From assembly GCA_021775995.1 (NCBI GenBank), contig JAJFGS010000013.1, positions 744,001 through 808,000 on the forward strand: 64,000 bases of DNA, in the 5' to 3' direction. Positions 1-8,035 of the stretch are shown here, piece after piece. The translations under genes were made by a program, and so were the position numbers. Below the pieces are notes generated by a model, which worked only from the letters and a program-made list of their open reading frames with translations, was not told the origin of the DNA and did no database searches. Positions within the stretch are counted from its first letter, which is position 1. Every line of letters starts with the position of its first letter. Source of the stretch: Alphaproteobacteria bacterium. Its GTDB lineage: Bacteria; Pseudomonadota; Alphaproteobacteria; Micavibrionales; Micavibrionaceae.

Positions 1-31
1 TAACTGCCTCTATTTTTTTTGAATCGGCCAT
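1..31 (-). CDS. rpsI: 30S ribosomal protein S9 (5' end only)
   Basis: The first ten codons of a minus-strand gene are visible, reading MADSKKIEAV and running off the window edge. The ATG lies two bases beyond the stop codon of rplM. In nearly all bacteria rplM is followed directly by rpsI in one transcript, so S9 is the expected product. Position, spacing and start codon support the call. The visible peptide is too short to recognise S9 by itself, because the N-terminus of this protein is variable. Confidence 0.8.
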   Translation of the reverse strand, partial: MADSKKIEAV

Positions 32-33
32 TT

Positions 34-495
34 TTAATCTCTCTTATTCTTAGGGTTCATTGCAGCAACATCCAAAACTTCTGGGTTTTGCGCTTCATGT
101 GGGTGCTCTGCACCAGGATATACGCGAAGATTGCTCATAATTTGACGACCTAATGGGCCACTCGCAATCATACGTTCAACAGCTTTTTGAACAACACGCT
201 CAGGGTGTTCACCTTCAAGGATTGCACCTTTTGAACGTTCTTTAATTCCACCTGGGTAACCAGTATGCCAATAGAAAATATCGCCATCACGTTTATTACC
301 TGTTAGGCGAACATCTTTCGCATTAATAACGATAACATTATCACCACAATCCATGTGCGGTGTAAAAGCTGGTTTGTGCTTACCACGGAGGCGTGATGCC
401 ACAACAGATGCCAAACGACCCAAAACGACGTCCTTTGCATCAACGATAAGCCATTTCTTTTCGACCTCAGAGGCCTTCATAGAATAGGTATTCAT
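34..495 (-). CDS. rplM: 50S ribosomal protein L13
   Basis: L13 is an early-assembling protein of the large ribosomal subunit that binds 23S rRNA. The 153-residue product is the normal length for alphaproteobacteria. It shows the family hallmarks: [17 protein letters not shown] near the N-terminus, [17 protein letters not shown] around residue 40, and the YWHTGYPGG and MIASGPLGR segments in the second half. The ATG follows an AAGGAAAAATAAG ribosome binding site. It is the first gene of the rplM-rpsI operon, with a good promoter candidate about 45 bases upstream of the start codon. metY is divergent from it. Nothing odd is seen. Confidence 0.98.
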   Translation of the reverse strand: MNTYSMKASEVEKKWLIVDAKDVVLGRLASVVASRLRGKHKPAFTPHMDCGDNVIVINAKDVRLTGNKRDGDIFYWHTGYPGGIKERSKGAILEGEHPERVVQKAVERMIASGPLGRQIMSNLRVYPGAEHPHEAQNPEVLDVAAMNPKNKRD

Positions 496-540
496 CTTAT
501 TTTTCCTTATATATATTCATATTTACTGAATTCTGGGAGT

Positions 541-569
541 GTTATCCAACATAAACGCCTTCCAGTCAA
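541..569 (-). promoter_or_regulatory. Candidate sigma-70 promoter of rplM-rpsI
   Basis: On the minus strand TTGACT and GATAAC are separated by exactly 17 bases. The -10 hexamer ends about 45 bases before the rplM start. Spacing and -35 match the sigma-70 consensus well, the -10 moderately. The site lies in the divergent rplM/metY region, where a promoter is required. Confidence 0.55.
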
Positions 570-696
570 GAAAAAACGTGCAAAAACAATAGATTAAACT
601 TGCGGTATTATTTTACCTTTATAAGAGCACTGTTCTTCTAGACCCTCGCCATAGAATCCCGCTACCCTTCCTTGTAAGGTATTGAAAGAGAAGAAT

Positions 697-1995
697 ATGT
701 CTAGCGACGCCTCCAAAAAATATGGTTTAGAAACAATGTCCATCCACACGGGATCTGGCCCTTGCCCCGAAACTGGGGCACGGACAATTCCTATTCACCA
801 AACAACAGCCTATGTCTTTAATGATGCTGAACATGGCGCAGATTTGTTTGCGCTACGTGATACAGGCTATGTTTATTCCCGCCTAACCAATCCAACCTGC
901 TCTGCGCTTGAAGAAAAGTTAGCGGCTCTTGACGGCGGCAGTGGTGCAACTTGTGCTGCTTCTGGTCACGGTGCCCAGCTCCTCGTCTTAAGCGCACTCA
1001 TGTCACCGGGCGATCACATCGTCTCTTCCTGTAAACTCTATGGTGGCTCAGCCAATCAATTTGCTACAATCTTCCCAGACATGTTTGGTTGGGAAAGCAC
1101 AACATTTAATCCTGACAATGCACGCGAAGCCAAAGCCGCAATCACGCCAAAAACAAAAGCTATTTTTGCCGAAAGCCTGTCTAACCCTGAAGGCATAGTG
1201 GCCGACATCGAAGGGCTTGCCGCCGTTGCGCGCGAGGCAGGCATTCCCCTTATCATCGATAACACTATGGCAACGCCTTATTTATGCAAGCCATTGGAAC
1301 ATGGTGCCAATGCCGTCACTTATTCCACCACAAAATTTATGAGTGGTCACGGCAATGCCATGGGTGGTGCCGTTATTGACGGTGGTAATTTTGATTGGCT
1401 GGCACACGCTGATAAATTTCCGCGTCTTGCACAACCTGGAAAAAATTATGATGGTATTATCTTTGCAAAATCTTTTGGCAATGCTGCGCTCGCCATTCAC
1501 AATCATGCCATTGGTTTGCGTGACTTAGGCGGACAGCAACAACCCTTCAATGCCTACCTCACTTTCGTTGGCTTAGAAACCCTTGCTGTTCGTATGCAAA
1601 AACATTGTGAAAATGCGCTTATTGTTGCTCATTATTTAGAACGTCACAAAAAAGTCGACTGGGTTAGTTACGCAGGATTGGAAAGCAGCCCCCATCATAA
1701 AAATGCAAAAAAATATATGAACGGGCATGGCGGCGCAGTTTTTACCTTTGCTCTTAAAAGCGGATTCAATGCCTGTAAAAAACTAGCAACAGACCTTGAA
1801 CTTTTCTCACAACTTGCCAACATTGGTGAAACACGCAGCTTAATTCTCCATCCTGCTTCAACCACACACTCACAACTAGATGAAGATGCTCGTACAAAAG
1901 CTGGTGTAGCAGATGATGTCTTGCGTATTTCCGTTGGTATTGAAACAGTAGAAGACTTACTCAATGATTTAGAATGCGTATTAAAAACGATTTAA
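697..1995 (+). CDS. metY: O-acetylhomoserine sulfhydrylase (O-acetylhomoserine aminocarboxypropyltransferase)
   Basis: This PLP-dependent enzyme of the Cys/Met metabolism family makes homocysteine from O-acetylhomoserine and sulfide in the cytoplasm, in methionine synthesis. The 432-residue product has the fold-type I layout: SRLTNPTCSALEEKLAALDGG near residue 61, the cofactor aspartate in PLIIDNTMATPYL (D188), and the PLP lysine in TTKFMSGHGN (K213). The ILHPASTTHSQL segment near the C-terminus is typical of the MetY/MetZ group. A TTG five codons upstream extends the frame, but the ATG used here is preceded by GAAAGAGAAG at good spacing. MetY and MetZ are close relatives; length and motifs favour MetY. 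No SAM riboswitch was recognised in the leader. Confidence 0.93.
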   Translation: MSSDASKKYGLETMSIHTGSGPCPETGARTIPIHQTTAYVFNDAEHGADLFALRDTGYVYSRLTNPTCSALEEKLAALDGGSGATCAASGHGAQLLVLSALMSPGDHIVSSCKLYGGSANQFATIFPDMFGWESTTFNPDNAREAKAAITPKTKAIFAESLSNPEGIVADIEGLAAVAREAGIPLIIDNTMATPYLCKPLEHGANAVTYSTTKFMSGHGNAMGGAVIDGGNFDWLAHADKFPRLAQPGKNYDGIIFAKSFGNAALAIHNHAIGLRDLGGQQQPFNAYLTFVGLETLAVRMQKHCENALIVAHYLERHKKVDWVSYAGLESSPHHKNAKKYMNGHGGAVFTFALKSGFNACKKLATDLELFSQLANIGETRSLILHPASTTHSQLDEDARTKAGVADDVLRISVGIETVEDLLNDLECVLKTI

Positions 1996-2014
1996 CCACA
2001 GAAAGGAAAAAAAC

Positions 2015-2257
2015 ATGACTATCGCAGAACTCACAATATTTTTCGGATGGATGTCCGTTATAAATATTTCTTTACTACTTTTTTATGTATTAATCCTCAT
2101 GACCTGCCGCTGCTGTATAGAGAGCATTCATTCTAAGCTGTTTGGTGTGTCAAAAGATGTATTACCATCAATCTATATGGAATTTTTAGGACGCTATAAA
2201 ATCCTAATTATATTTTTTAACCTTGCACCTTATCTTGCCTTAAGAATATTTATGTAA
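2015..2257 (+). CDS. Small membrane protein, DUF6868-like
   Basis: An 80-residue protein with two hydrophobic segments, at about residues 5-30 and 62-79. The pattern FFGWMSVIN near the start, a short loop with IHSKLFGVSKD, and the ending NLAPYLALRIFM match what I remember of DUF6868, a family of unknown function found in many proteobacteria. The gene lies 19 bases after metY behind AAAGGAAAAAAAC, so it is probably cotranscribed with metY. Two adjacent cysteines (CRCC) follow the first membrane segment. No function can be given. Confidence 0.7.
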   Translation: MTIAELTIFFGWMSVINISLLLFYVLILMTCRCCIESIHSKLFGVSKDVLPSIYMEFLGRYKILIIFFNLAPYLALRIFM

Positions 2258-2276
2258 GTTTAATTCTTAAAATAAA

Positions 2277-2353
2277 TGGTCGGAGTGAGAGGACTTGAAC
2301 CTCCGACCCCTCGCCCCCCAGGCGAGTGCGCTACCAGGCTGCGCTACACTCCG
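2277..2353 (-). tRNA. tRNA-Pro (anticodon GGG)
   Basis: Read on the minus strand, the sequence folds into a full cloverleaf. The acceptor stem is CGGAGTG/CACTCCG, the D stem GCGC/GCGC and the anticodon stem CTCGC/GCGAG around the loop CTGGGGG. The T arm is GGAGG-TTCAAGT-CCTCT, the discriminator is A, and CCA is encoded. The loop places GGG at positions 34-36, giving tRNA-Pro for CCC/CCU codons. It lies between the metY operon and the MerR-like gene. Confidence 0.97.
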
Positions 2354-2387
2354 AATGAGACCGTGATAAAGAAAAAAGAACGGAAGA

Positions 2388-2921
2388 TCAAACCTTAATC
2401 ATGGCCCGCATAGCTTTAAGCTCGGTCAGCATAATTTCAAGCACAGCACGTTGATTGGTTGAGATAGGTTTTTGGGATTTCGCAGCAGCAACTGACGCTT
2501 GTACCTTTGGTTGTTGCACTGGAGCATTGCTTGCTTCTAATTGCGTCGCAACCATTTGCGCTTTGCCTTGCTCTTTCATTAATTTTTGCACACCCTTAAT
2601 GGTATATCCTTCAGTATAAAGCAAATGATGAATACGCTCTAACAAGGAAACATCTTCAGGACGGTAATAACGACGACCACCGCCACGCTTCAGAGGGCGG
2701 ACTTGAGAAAATTTTGTTTCCCAAAAACGCAAAACATGTTGTTGAACATCCAGCTTATCAGCCACTTCACTAATTGTACGAAAAGCATCTTTCGCTTTTT
2801 GAACTTGCTTAGTTTTTTGAGGCATTTGAACCGAACCTTGGGAGGATAAGCGCGGCGTACTACCAGCCGCCTCTTGCTCACCATAGTTACCAGATGTTTT
2901 ATTCAAATTAGTCGTGTTCAT
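2388..2921 (-). CDS. MerR family transcriptional regulator (ihfA-linked type)
   Basis: Residues about 47-115 form a MerR-type winged helix: [25 protein letters not shown], then [33 protein letters not shown]. The C-terminal tail is rich in Gln, Ala and Lys and has no metal-binding cysteines, so this is not a metal or redox sensor of the classical type. A MerR protein of this kind directly downstream of ihfA is a common alphaproteobacterial arrangement; here the two are 29 bases apart and probably cotranscribed. The first 40 residues are polar and look disordered, so the true start could be internal. Its targets are unknown. Confidence 0.87.
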   Translation of the reverse strand: MNTTNLNKTSGNYGEQEAAGSTPRLSSQGSVQMPQKTKQVQKAKDAFRTISEVADKLDVQQHVLRFWETKFSQVRPLKRGGGRRYYRPEDVSLLERIHHLLYTEGYTIKGVQKLMKEQGKAQMVATQLEASNAPVQQPKVQASVAAAKSQKPISTNQRAVLEIMLTELKAMRAMIKV

Positions 2922-2950
2922 AGAAATGCCCTTTTAAATTTGTGTCAGTA

Positions 2951-3268
2951 TTATTGTTGAGTTGCTTTATTAATTTTGTCTTTGAGAACATGAGAGGCAC
3001 GGAAAACCAAAACCTTACGTGGCTTAATTGGTACTTCAACACCTGTTTTAGGGTTACGCCCAATACGCTCCCCCTTCTCCCGCACAGAAAAACTACCGAA
3101 AGAAGAAAGCTTCACATGATCACCACTCACCAGTGCAACCATCATTTCATCCAACATTTGTTCAACCAAGTCCGAAGATTCGTTTCTAGAAAGACCAACC
3201 TGTGCATATACGGCCTCGGCCAAATCTGCTCTGGTAATCGTTTTTGATGTTTCGCTATCAAGTGTCAT
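2951..3268 (-). CDS. ihfA: Integration host factor subunit alpha
   Basis: IHF alpha pairs with IHF beta to bend DNA sharply, acting in recombination, replication initiation and transcription. The 105-residue product is typical. [22 protein letters not shown] forms the dimerisation helices, [25 protein letters not shown] the beta arm, and [18 protein letters not shown] the DNA-contacting end. The arm proline lies in the RIGRNPKTG segment. The KTG and FRAS features favour the alpha over the beta subunit. In many alphaproteobacteria ihfA follows fabH directly; here about 1 kb of repeats separates them. Confidence 0.95.
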   Translation of the reverse strand: MTLDSETSKTITRADLAEAVYAQVGLSRNESSDLVEQMLDEMMVALVSGDHVKLSSFGSFSVREKGERIGRNPKTGVEVPIKPRKVLVFRASHVLKDKINKATQQ

Positions 3269-4057
3269 GATGTTGTTCCTATTCGTTAAGGTTGAAATTA
3301 AAGCCGCTAACGCCGCACGTCAATGAAGGCCAAAAAGTTAATCACAAAAAATAAACACGATCTACACAAACCCAAACCTAAAAAAACGATTCATTTCTAA
3401 TAACTTAGCCCTACTCTCTAAGATAATATTATGGCATAAAACCGCTCCCTTTCCTATCAAAGACAAGAAAACACCGATTCTTGATATGGCACAAAAACTG
3501 ACTTGCATCTTATTGATTCCATTCATAAATTAGAGTTACTCAGTTTGCTCCTTGGAAATTGGGGAGGGGGGGTATGGCCCCCCATTGTTTTACGTATTTT
3601 ATGGAGGATTTTATAAGATCTCTCGACTTCGCTCGGGATGACAGTGGAAAGAGTGTGTGCGTGTAATGGTGGAGGAGGCAGGCATCCCAAACTTGATTTG
3701 GGATCCAGTTAGGTTTTGCTGGATCCTGACTTTCGTCAGGATGCTGGTGGTGTGTAGGGGTGACGGTGGAGGATTCGGGTCTAACGGTGTGGGCAGGCGG
3801 GATAACGGTGTGGGCAGGCGCAACCCCGTACTTGTTACGGGGTCTGTTAAAAGAAGGGAGGAGACCCCGCAATAAATGCGGGGTTACGGTGAGGGTTGGC
3901 GGGGTTGCGGTACAGACTCGCGGGGTTACGGTGAGGGTTGGCGGGGTTACGTTCTGTGGCTCTGCTTGTTTCTCTAAAATAACCATGTCGACACTATAGC
4001 AGGAAAAGCCTTAAAAAGAAAGGAATAATTTCCTATGCTTTATATACTCATCTCCAC
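3269..4057. repeat. Gene-free stretch with a cluster of palindromic repeats
   Basis: No credible gene is present. Bases 3269-3540 are the AT-rich upstream region of ihfA, with no motif I recognise. From about 3600 to 3960 there are several different short inverted repeats in a row. These are a half-element CTCGACTTCGCTCGGGATGAC (one base over a 20-mer core) near 3622, ATCCCAAA/TTTGGGAT near 3684, ATCCTGACT/GTCAGGAT near 3723, and a GCAACCCC...GGGGTTAC element at 3820-3887. The motif GCGGGGTTACGGT then recurs to about 3950. A 148-codon open frame across this cluster (3540-3986) translates only the repeats into a Thr/Pro-rich string and is not a gene. Confidence 0.75.
3820..3887 (+). repeat. 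GTAACCCC/GGGGTTAC-type palindromic element, copy 1
   Basis: About 68 bases, starting GCAACCCCGTA and ending CGGGGTTAC. It contains two smaller hairpins, CCCCGTA...TACGGGG and GACCCCGC...GCGGGGTT. A close relative with the same organisation is at 15066-15132. Both lie in intergenic DNA and look like non-autonomous mobile palindromes. Confidence 0.75.
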
Positions 4058-4241
4058 GTCATTCCCTGAATTTAACTTGTTAAATTCTAGGGGAATCTAT
4101 CACCGCTTAGAGATCGCCCTAGAATAGGCGTTGCCTATTCAGGCGATGACAATAATAGTGGTGAATATTCTGGATTGCTTAGAGATCGCCCTAGAATAGG
4201 CGTTGCCTATTCAGGCGATGACAATAATAGTGGTGAATATT
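4058..4241 (+). repeat. GTCAT-CCTGAAT inverted-repeat element with a 65-bp tandem duplication
   Basis: The element starts GTCATTCCCTGAAT and its first copy ends ATTCAGGCGATGAC at 4150, so the ends are near-perfect inverted repeats of 14 bases. Bases 4105-4169 are repeated exactly at 4177-4241, a perfect 65-base direct repeat offset by 72 bases. A relative with the same ends is at 47034-47121. It lies just downstream of fabH and has no coding potential. Confidence 0.85.
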
Positions 4242-4261
4242 GATGATATATTAATTAGTGT

Positions 4262-5248
4262 TTAAAACCTTACCAACGCTGCGCCCCAAGTCAGGCCACC
4301 GCCCATGGCTTCGATTAATAACATTTGACCACGTTTGATTTTGCCACTGCGTACTGCCTCATCCAGCGCAAGCGGAATAGATGCCGCCGAGGTATTACCG
4401 TGATGATCCACCGTCGCAACAACCTGATCCATGTCCATATTCAGTTTCTTAGCCGTTGATTCAATAATACGAATATTTGCCTGATGCGGCACAAGCCAAT
4501 CAATATCTTCCGGTGTAATGTTATTATGCGTTAGAACTTCACCAACAACATCGGCCATATATTGCACCGCATATTTAAAAACTTCGCGCCCCTGCATTTC
4601 AATGACGCCCCTTTCACCCGTGGTGGAAACACCGCCCGACGTTTGAAGCATGTCACGTTGTTTCCCATTCGCATATAGATGCGTGGAGTGTATCCCCTGC
4701 CCGTCCAGCTTATTTTCTTTGACATCATTATTTTCTTTGGCTTGTAAAATGACTGCGCCCGCACCATCGGCAAACAACACACACGTTGTACGGTCTGTCC
4801 AATCCAGCAGTGAGGACATTTTTTCGGCGCCAATCACCAAAATATTTTTAGCCTGCCCCAATTTAATAAAATTATCCGCCACGCTCAACGCATAAACAAA
4901 GCCTGTACAGACCGCCTGAACATCAAACGCCAAGCCCGTCTTAATCCCCAGCTCTGCCTGAACCTTCACCGCTACAGAAGGAAAGGTTCTGTCAGGTGTG
5001 GTGGTGGCCACAATGACACCATCAATATCATCCGGTGTTAAACCAGAATCCTTCAGCGCATTTTGTGCTGCAGCAATCGCCATATCACCCGTCGTTTCAT
5101 TATCCGCAGCAATATGACGTTGTTTAATACCGCTACGTTGGGTAATCCATTCATCCGATGTATCAACCATCTTTTCAAGATCAGCATTGGTTAAAATTTT
5201 AGTCGGCAGATAAGACCCCGTAGAAAGAATGATAGAATTAATGCTCAT
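4262..5248 (-). CDS. fabH: 3-oxoacyl-[ACP] synthase III (KAS III)
   Basis: FabH starts fatty acid synthesis by condensing acetyl-CoA with malonyl-ACP in the cytoplasm. The 328-residue product has the complete catalytic triad: Cys114 in DVQAVCTGF, His255 in LVPHQANIR and Asn285 in HHGNTSAAS. The C-terminal GGGLTWGAALVRF is the usual family ending. The start lies 9 bases after the plsX stop, so plsX-fabH is an operon, as in most bacteria. The 3' side runs into repeat DNA, which probably ends the transcript. Confidence 0.97.
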   Translation of the reverse strand: MSINSIILSTGSYLPTKILTNADLEKMVDTSDEWITQRSGIKQRHIAADNETTGDMAIAAAQNALKDSGLTPDDIDGVIVATTTPDRTFPSVAVKVQAELGIKTGLAFDVQAVCTGFVYALSVADNFIKLGQAKNILVIGAEKMSSLLDWTDRTTCVLFADGAGAVILQAKENNDVKENKLDGQGIHSTHLYANGKQRDMLQTSGGVSTTGERGVIEMQGREVFKYAVQYMADVVGEVLTHNNITPEDIDWLVPHQANIRIIESTAKKLNMDMDQVVATVDHHGNTSAASIPLALDEAVRSGKIKRGQMLLIEAMGGGLTWGAALVRF

Positions 5249-5256
5249 AATATTTA

Positions 5257-6303
5257 TTAAACTCCAACCGCTTCGACAAAAGATTCTTGCCCCATTAGCT
5301 TTTCTATTTCTTCAGCAACCTGCGTATTAAAATCATTACGGATTAAATCTGCAGCGACAAGGATGGCATTTTCTGTCCCCAGCGCATCACTACTGCCATG
5401 GCTTTTGACACAAACACCGTTCACCCCCAAAAACATACCGCCATTATATTTGCGCGGATCAACTTGATCTTTCATTTTTTTCATTGCGCCCATTGATAAC
5501 AGGTACCCCATAATGGCGAGCGGTGAAGATTTAAAAGCCTCCGTCAAAAAATGTTTGGTAAGCTTTGCAACGCCTTCGGCTGTTTTAAGCGCAACGTTCC
5601 CTGTAAAACCATCTGTCACAACAACATCAACGGTGCCTTTGGTGATATCATCACCTTCAATAAAACCGTGATAACGCCCCGGAAACTTAACCGTTGAAAG
5701 CACTTCAGCGGCAGCGCGGATTTCATCATGCCCTTTCATTTCTTCGGTCCCTACATTTAAAAGACCAACGGAAGGTGTTGCCACCCCTTGCACCACCTTG
5801 GCATAAACAGCACCAAGCAAAGCAAACTGAACCAAGATTTCTGCATCACAAACAAGATTTGCCCCCAGATCAAGCATGACAACTTCTCCATTTTGCGTTG
5901 GCATGACGCTGGCAATCGCAGGACGGGAAATTCCGGGTAGGCTTTTTAGGATGAGCTTTGACATCACCATAAGCGCACCTGTATTACCCGCCGATACAAT
6001 ACCGTGAGCCTGCCCATCCCTCACCGCCTCAATCGCAAGACGCATAGAAGAATCTTTACCATGACGTAGCGCTTTTGATGGCTTGTCATGGCTAGAGATT
6101 GTAATATCAGTATGATGGAAGATGCTGTGTTTTTTTAACTTTTCATGTTGATCCAACAAAGGTCTGACGATTTTTTTATCACCATAAATGAGAAACTCGA
6201 GATCCTTTTGTTTATCCAGCGCATTTGCAGCAGCAGGAATATAAACACTCGGGCCAAAATCTCCCCCCATTGCGTCCAAGGCTATAATATAATTATTGGT
6301 CAT
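5257..6303 (-). CDS. plsX: Phosphate acyltransferase PlsX
   Basis: PlsX is a peripheral membrane enzyme that makes acyl-phosphate from acyl-ACP, the donor used by PlsY in phospholipid synthesis. The 348-residue product shows IALDAMGGDFGPSVYIPAA at the N-terminus, GIVSAGNTGALMVMS around residue 103, VMLDLGANLVCDAE, and DVVVTDGFTGNVALKTAEG. It is followed within 9 bases by fabH. A terminator separates it from rpmF upstream, so it probably has its own promoter in 6304-6404; I could not define one. Confidence 0.97.
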   Translation of the reverse strand: MTNNYIIALDAMGGDFGPSVYIPAAANALDKQKDLEFLIYGDKKIVRPLLDQHEKLKKHSIFHHTDITISSHDKPSKALRHGKDSSMRLAIEAVRDGQAHGIVSAGNTGALMVMSKLILKSLPGISRPAIASVMPTQNGEVVMLDLGANLVCDAEILVQFALLGAVYAKVVQGVATPSVGLLNVGTEEMKGHDEIRAAAEVLSTVKFPGRYHGFIEGDDITKGTVDVVVTDGFTGNVALKTAEGVAKLTKHFLTEAFKSSPLAIMGYLLSMGAMKKMKDQVDPRKYNGGMFLGVNGVCVKSHGSSDALGTENAILVAADLIRNDFNTQVAEEIEKLMGQESFVEAVGV

Positions 6304-6404
6304 AAATGTAGGCTACACGCTTATTATAACAAGATGATGAGATTTGCAGGTCGAACTATAGAAGTCAATTGAGTTTTTCCTATTATGATTTTGGCTCATG
6401 AAAA

Positions 6405-6431
6405 TAAAAAACCCCTATCGAAAAACAGGGG
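6405..6431 (-). terminator. Rho-independent terminator after rpmF
   Basis: On the minus strand GCCCCT and AGGGGT form a short GC-rich stem around a loop of about ten bases, followed by a run of six T. It lies downstream of rpmF and of a tandem pair of 34-base repeats, and upstream of plsX. This suggests that rpmF and plsX are separate transcripts. Confidence 0.65.
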
Positions 6432-6499
6432 CTTATTAAATACGCCATGCACATAAATGCGAGGGCTTGTTAAATATGCCATACACGTAAACGTGAGGG
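6432..6499 (+). repeat. Tandem pair of 34-bp REP-like units
   Basis: Two units of exactly 34 bases, 6432-6465 and 6466-6499. Both follow the pattern CTTxTTAAATxxGCCAT, a small palindrome, then GAGGG. The same kind of 34-base tandem pair lies at the end of hemB (18079-18146). It sits between the rpmF stop codon and the rpmF terminator. Confidence 0.8.
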
Positions 6500-6515
6500 C
6501 TCAAATTACGTAAAA

Positions 6516-6698
6516 CTACTCTTCGCGATCAGCCAGAACCTGACGACCTTTGTACATACCCGTTTTAAGATCAATATGGTGGTTACGCTTTGGCTCACCT
6601 GAATTGCTATCTTCAACCCAATTGGTCACAGACAAAGAATCATGCGCACGACGCATATTACGCTTTGATTTACTGATTTTGCTCTTTGGTACTGCCAT
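6516..6698 (-). CDS. rpmF: 50S ribosomal protein L32
   Basis: L32 is a small large-subunit protein. The 60-residue product begins [22 protein letters not shown], the normal alphaproteobacterial form without the zinc-binding cysteines found in some other groups. The ending [10 protein letters not shown] is also typical. A longer open frame starts nine codons earlier, but the ATG used here fits the family and is preceded by AAAAGGATAAGACA. rpmF next to plsX-fabH and DUF177 is a widely conserved order. Confidence 0.97.
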   Translation of the reverse strand: MAVPKSKISKSKRNMRRAHDSLSVTNWVEDSNSGEPKRNHHIDLKTGMYKGRQVLADREE

Positions 6699-6714
6699 TG
6701 TCTTATCCTTTTTA

Positions 6715-6800
6715 GAAGCCCTCATGCGCCCATATTTATTTATTGGCGCGAGGAGGCTTAGTCTTATTTAAAAGCCCTCATACCCGCAAGCGGGAGGAGG
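6715..6800 (+). repeat. Two REP-like palindromes upstream of rpmF
   Basis: Two adjacent units: a variant at 6715-6760 (GCCCTCATGCGCC, a spacer, GGCGCGAGGAGGC) and a standard one at 6763-6800 (CTTATTTAAAAGCCCTCAT, CCCGCAAGCGGG, AGG). They belong to the family seen at 6432, 7465, 18079, 23666 and 47145 and lie between DUF177 and rpmF. They fill most of the 168-base gap. Confidence 0.7.
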
Positions 6801-6866
6801 CTACCCTCATATTTCTTAAATTCTGGTGATTTCTAACCAAAACCACCATAAATTGCAAGGATTATC

Positions 6867-7454
6867 TTATCTATTCTCTTTCCAGTCTTTCAGCGCCTCA
6901 AAGGGATTTCTGCGCAGTGGCGACTTACTATCAACTTGCACATCATCACCGACCTCATAAGCAACGCCTTCCTTATGCGGATAAGGCGGGATAGCCAATG
7001 ATATATGCTGAGCCACCAGTTCTCCCAAATCAATACGACCTTCAATAATAGGTTCAGGATCATCTTTTTCATCCAAAATTTCAACTTCAGCCTGCGAGCG
7101 AGCCACATCCCGCTCCTTTTTCGCCGCTGCAAAAGACACCGTTGTTTCTTTATCTGCAAACCATCCCTCAATAGGTTCTGATATTTCCGTATCAAAAGGT
7201 TCAAGCGTTACAACGCAGTTTTGTGTAATAACGGCATCAAGCTGACCTGTTACATGAACAATATGACCGCCTTCATGGATCAACTTAAGACTGGCTTTAG
7301 CCTTTGTAACGCCCTCAATAGCAAAACGGCGTGCCAAATCGACACATTCTTCTTCGGAAGCTTCGATTGTAAGCGCCGTCGGTTTTGATTTATCCAAATC
7401 ATCAACATCAAAAAAATGCGACCATTCTTGCTCTAATAATTCTAATTTAGGCAT
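6867..7454 (-). CDS. DUF177 family protein (YceD-like)
   Basis: A 195-residue cytoplasmic protein of the DUF177/YceD family, which in many bacteria lies just upstream of rpmF and has been linked to 23S rRNA processing or accumulation. Family features are the central VTGQLDAVITQNCVVTLEPFDTEI and the C-terminal DLGELVAQHISLAIPPYPHKEG with the tail NPFEALKDW. Alphaproteobacterial members usually have a long acidic insert, also seen here at about residues 125-145. The gene follows the bc1 chaperone gene after 24 bases and precedes rpmF. The biochemical role remains unproven. Confidence 0.9.
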   Translation of the reverse strand: MPKLELLEQEWSHFFDVDDLDKSKPTALTIEASEEECVDLARRFAIEGVTKAKASLKLIHEGGHIVHVTGQLDAVITQNCVVTLEPFDTEISEPIEGWFADKETTVSFAAAKKERDVARSQAEVEILDEKDDPEPIIEGRIDLGELVAQHISLAIPPYPHKEGVAYEVGDDVQVDSKSPLRRNPFEALKDWKENR

Positions 7455-7464
7455 GTTGTTGTTC

Positions 7465-7500
7465 CTTATTAAGTGCCGTCATGCCCGCAAGCGGGAGGAC
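7465..7500 (+). repeat. REP-like palindrome overlapping the end of the bc1 chaperone gene
   Basis: The unit reads CTTATTAAGTGCCGTCATG, CCCGCAAGCGGG, AGGAC. Bases 7479-7500 lie inside the preceding gene on the minus strand. The repeat therefore encodes the last residues (SSRLRA) of that protein and provides its TGA stop. Confidence 0.8.
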
Positions 7501-8006
7501 GCTGTATTAATATTAGCAAATTCTGCATTGCTTACATTCATCACGACTGATTGCTGCACATAACCCACCATCATTAATAAAATATCATTGGAAGACTTTT
7601 TAACAGTGCCATAAACATTACGTATTAAGGCTTGCTTTAATACATCAATATCATCAGCTTTGATAGCTTTTTCATAGCTTTGTATACGCCCATTAAAGCC
7701 CTGCATCATTCGCTTCATATGTTTTGGCACACCCACATCGCCAACACCCATTTCACGTAAGCTTTGATCCATATTTATAAAAAAAGTGTCAAAAAGAGCC
7801 TGTGCTTGGCGATACTCGCCCACCTGATTTAGACGATGGATAATGATGTAACAATGAAGAGTTATCAGCTCAAAACGACCATCAACAGTATCAGGAACGG
7901 CAAGGTCTTGATAAAATATCGGCAAACGAGCCTGTGCCACAGCTTCTTGGAAAAGTGCCCTCGCTTTTGCCTTCAAAATTGTACGTTGTTTAAAATAGCG
8001 AAACAT
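7479..8006 (-). CDS. Ubiquinol-cytochrome c chaperone family protein (CBP3-like)
   Basis: A 175-residue protein of the Ubiq_cyt_C_chap family, homologous to mitochondrial Cbp3/UQCC1, which helps assemble cytochrome b into the bc1 complex. Recognisable parts are FYQDLAVPDTVDGRFELITLHCYIIIHRL, ALFDTFFINMDQSLREMGVGDVGVPKHMKRM and the helical AFNGR-like stretch GFNGRIQSYEKAI. This gene next to DUF177 is a standard alphaproteobacterial arrangement. The final residues (about ASSRLRA) come from a REP-like palindrome inserted at the 3' end, so the natural C-terminus has been replaced by a repeat-encoded tail. The gene diverges from the bamE-like gene. Confidence 0.88.
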   Translation of the reverse strand: MFRYFKQRTILKAKARALFQEAVAQARLPIFYQDLAVPDTVDGRFELITLHCYIIIHRLNQVGEYRQAQALFDTFFINMDQSLREMGVGDVGVPKHMKRMMQGFNGRIQSYEKAIKADDIDVLKQALIRNVYGTVKKSSNDILLMMVGYVQQSVVMNVSNAEFANINTASSRLRA

Positions 8007-8035
8007 TCTTGATTTTTTAGGGCTTTAGCAGCACT

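Noticed and set aside
590-696. SAM riboswitch upstream of metY
   Set aside because: I looked for the SAM-II type conserved blocks expected in alphaproteobacteria and did not find them.
3540-3986. 148-codon minus-strand open frame
   Set aside because: It only translates clustered palindromic repeats into a Thr/Pro-rich string with motifs such as SRAKSRD and HPDESQDP that are typical of intergenic repeats.
6432-6499. Start of a CRISPR array
   Set aside because: The two 34-base units are directly adjacent with no spacers, and single units of the family occur elsewhere.
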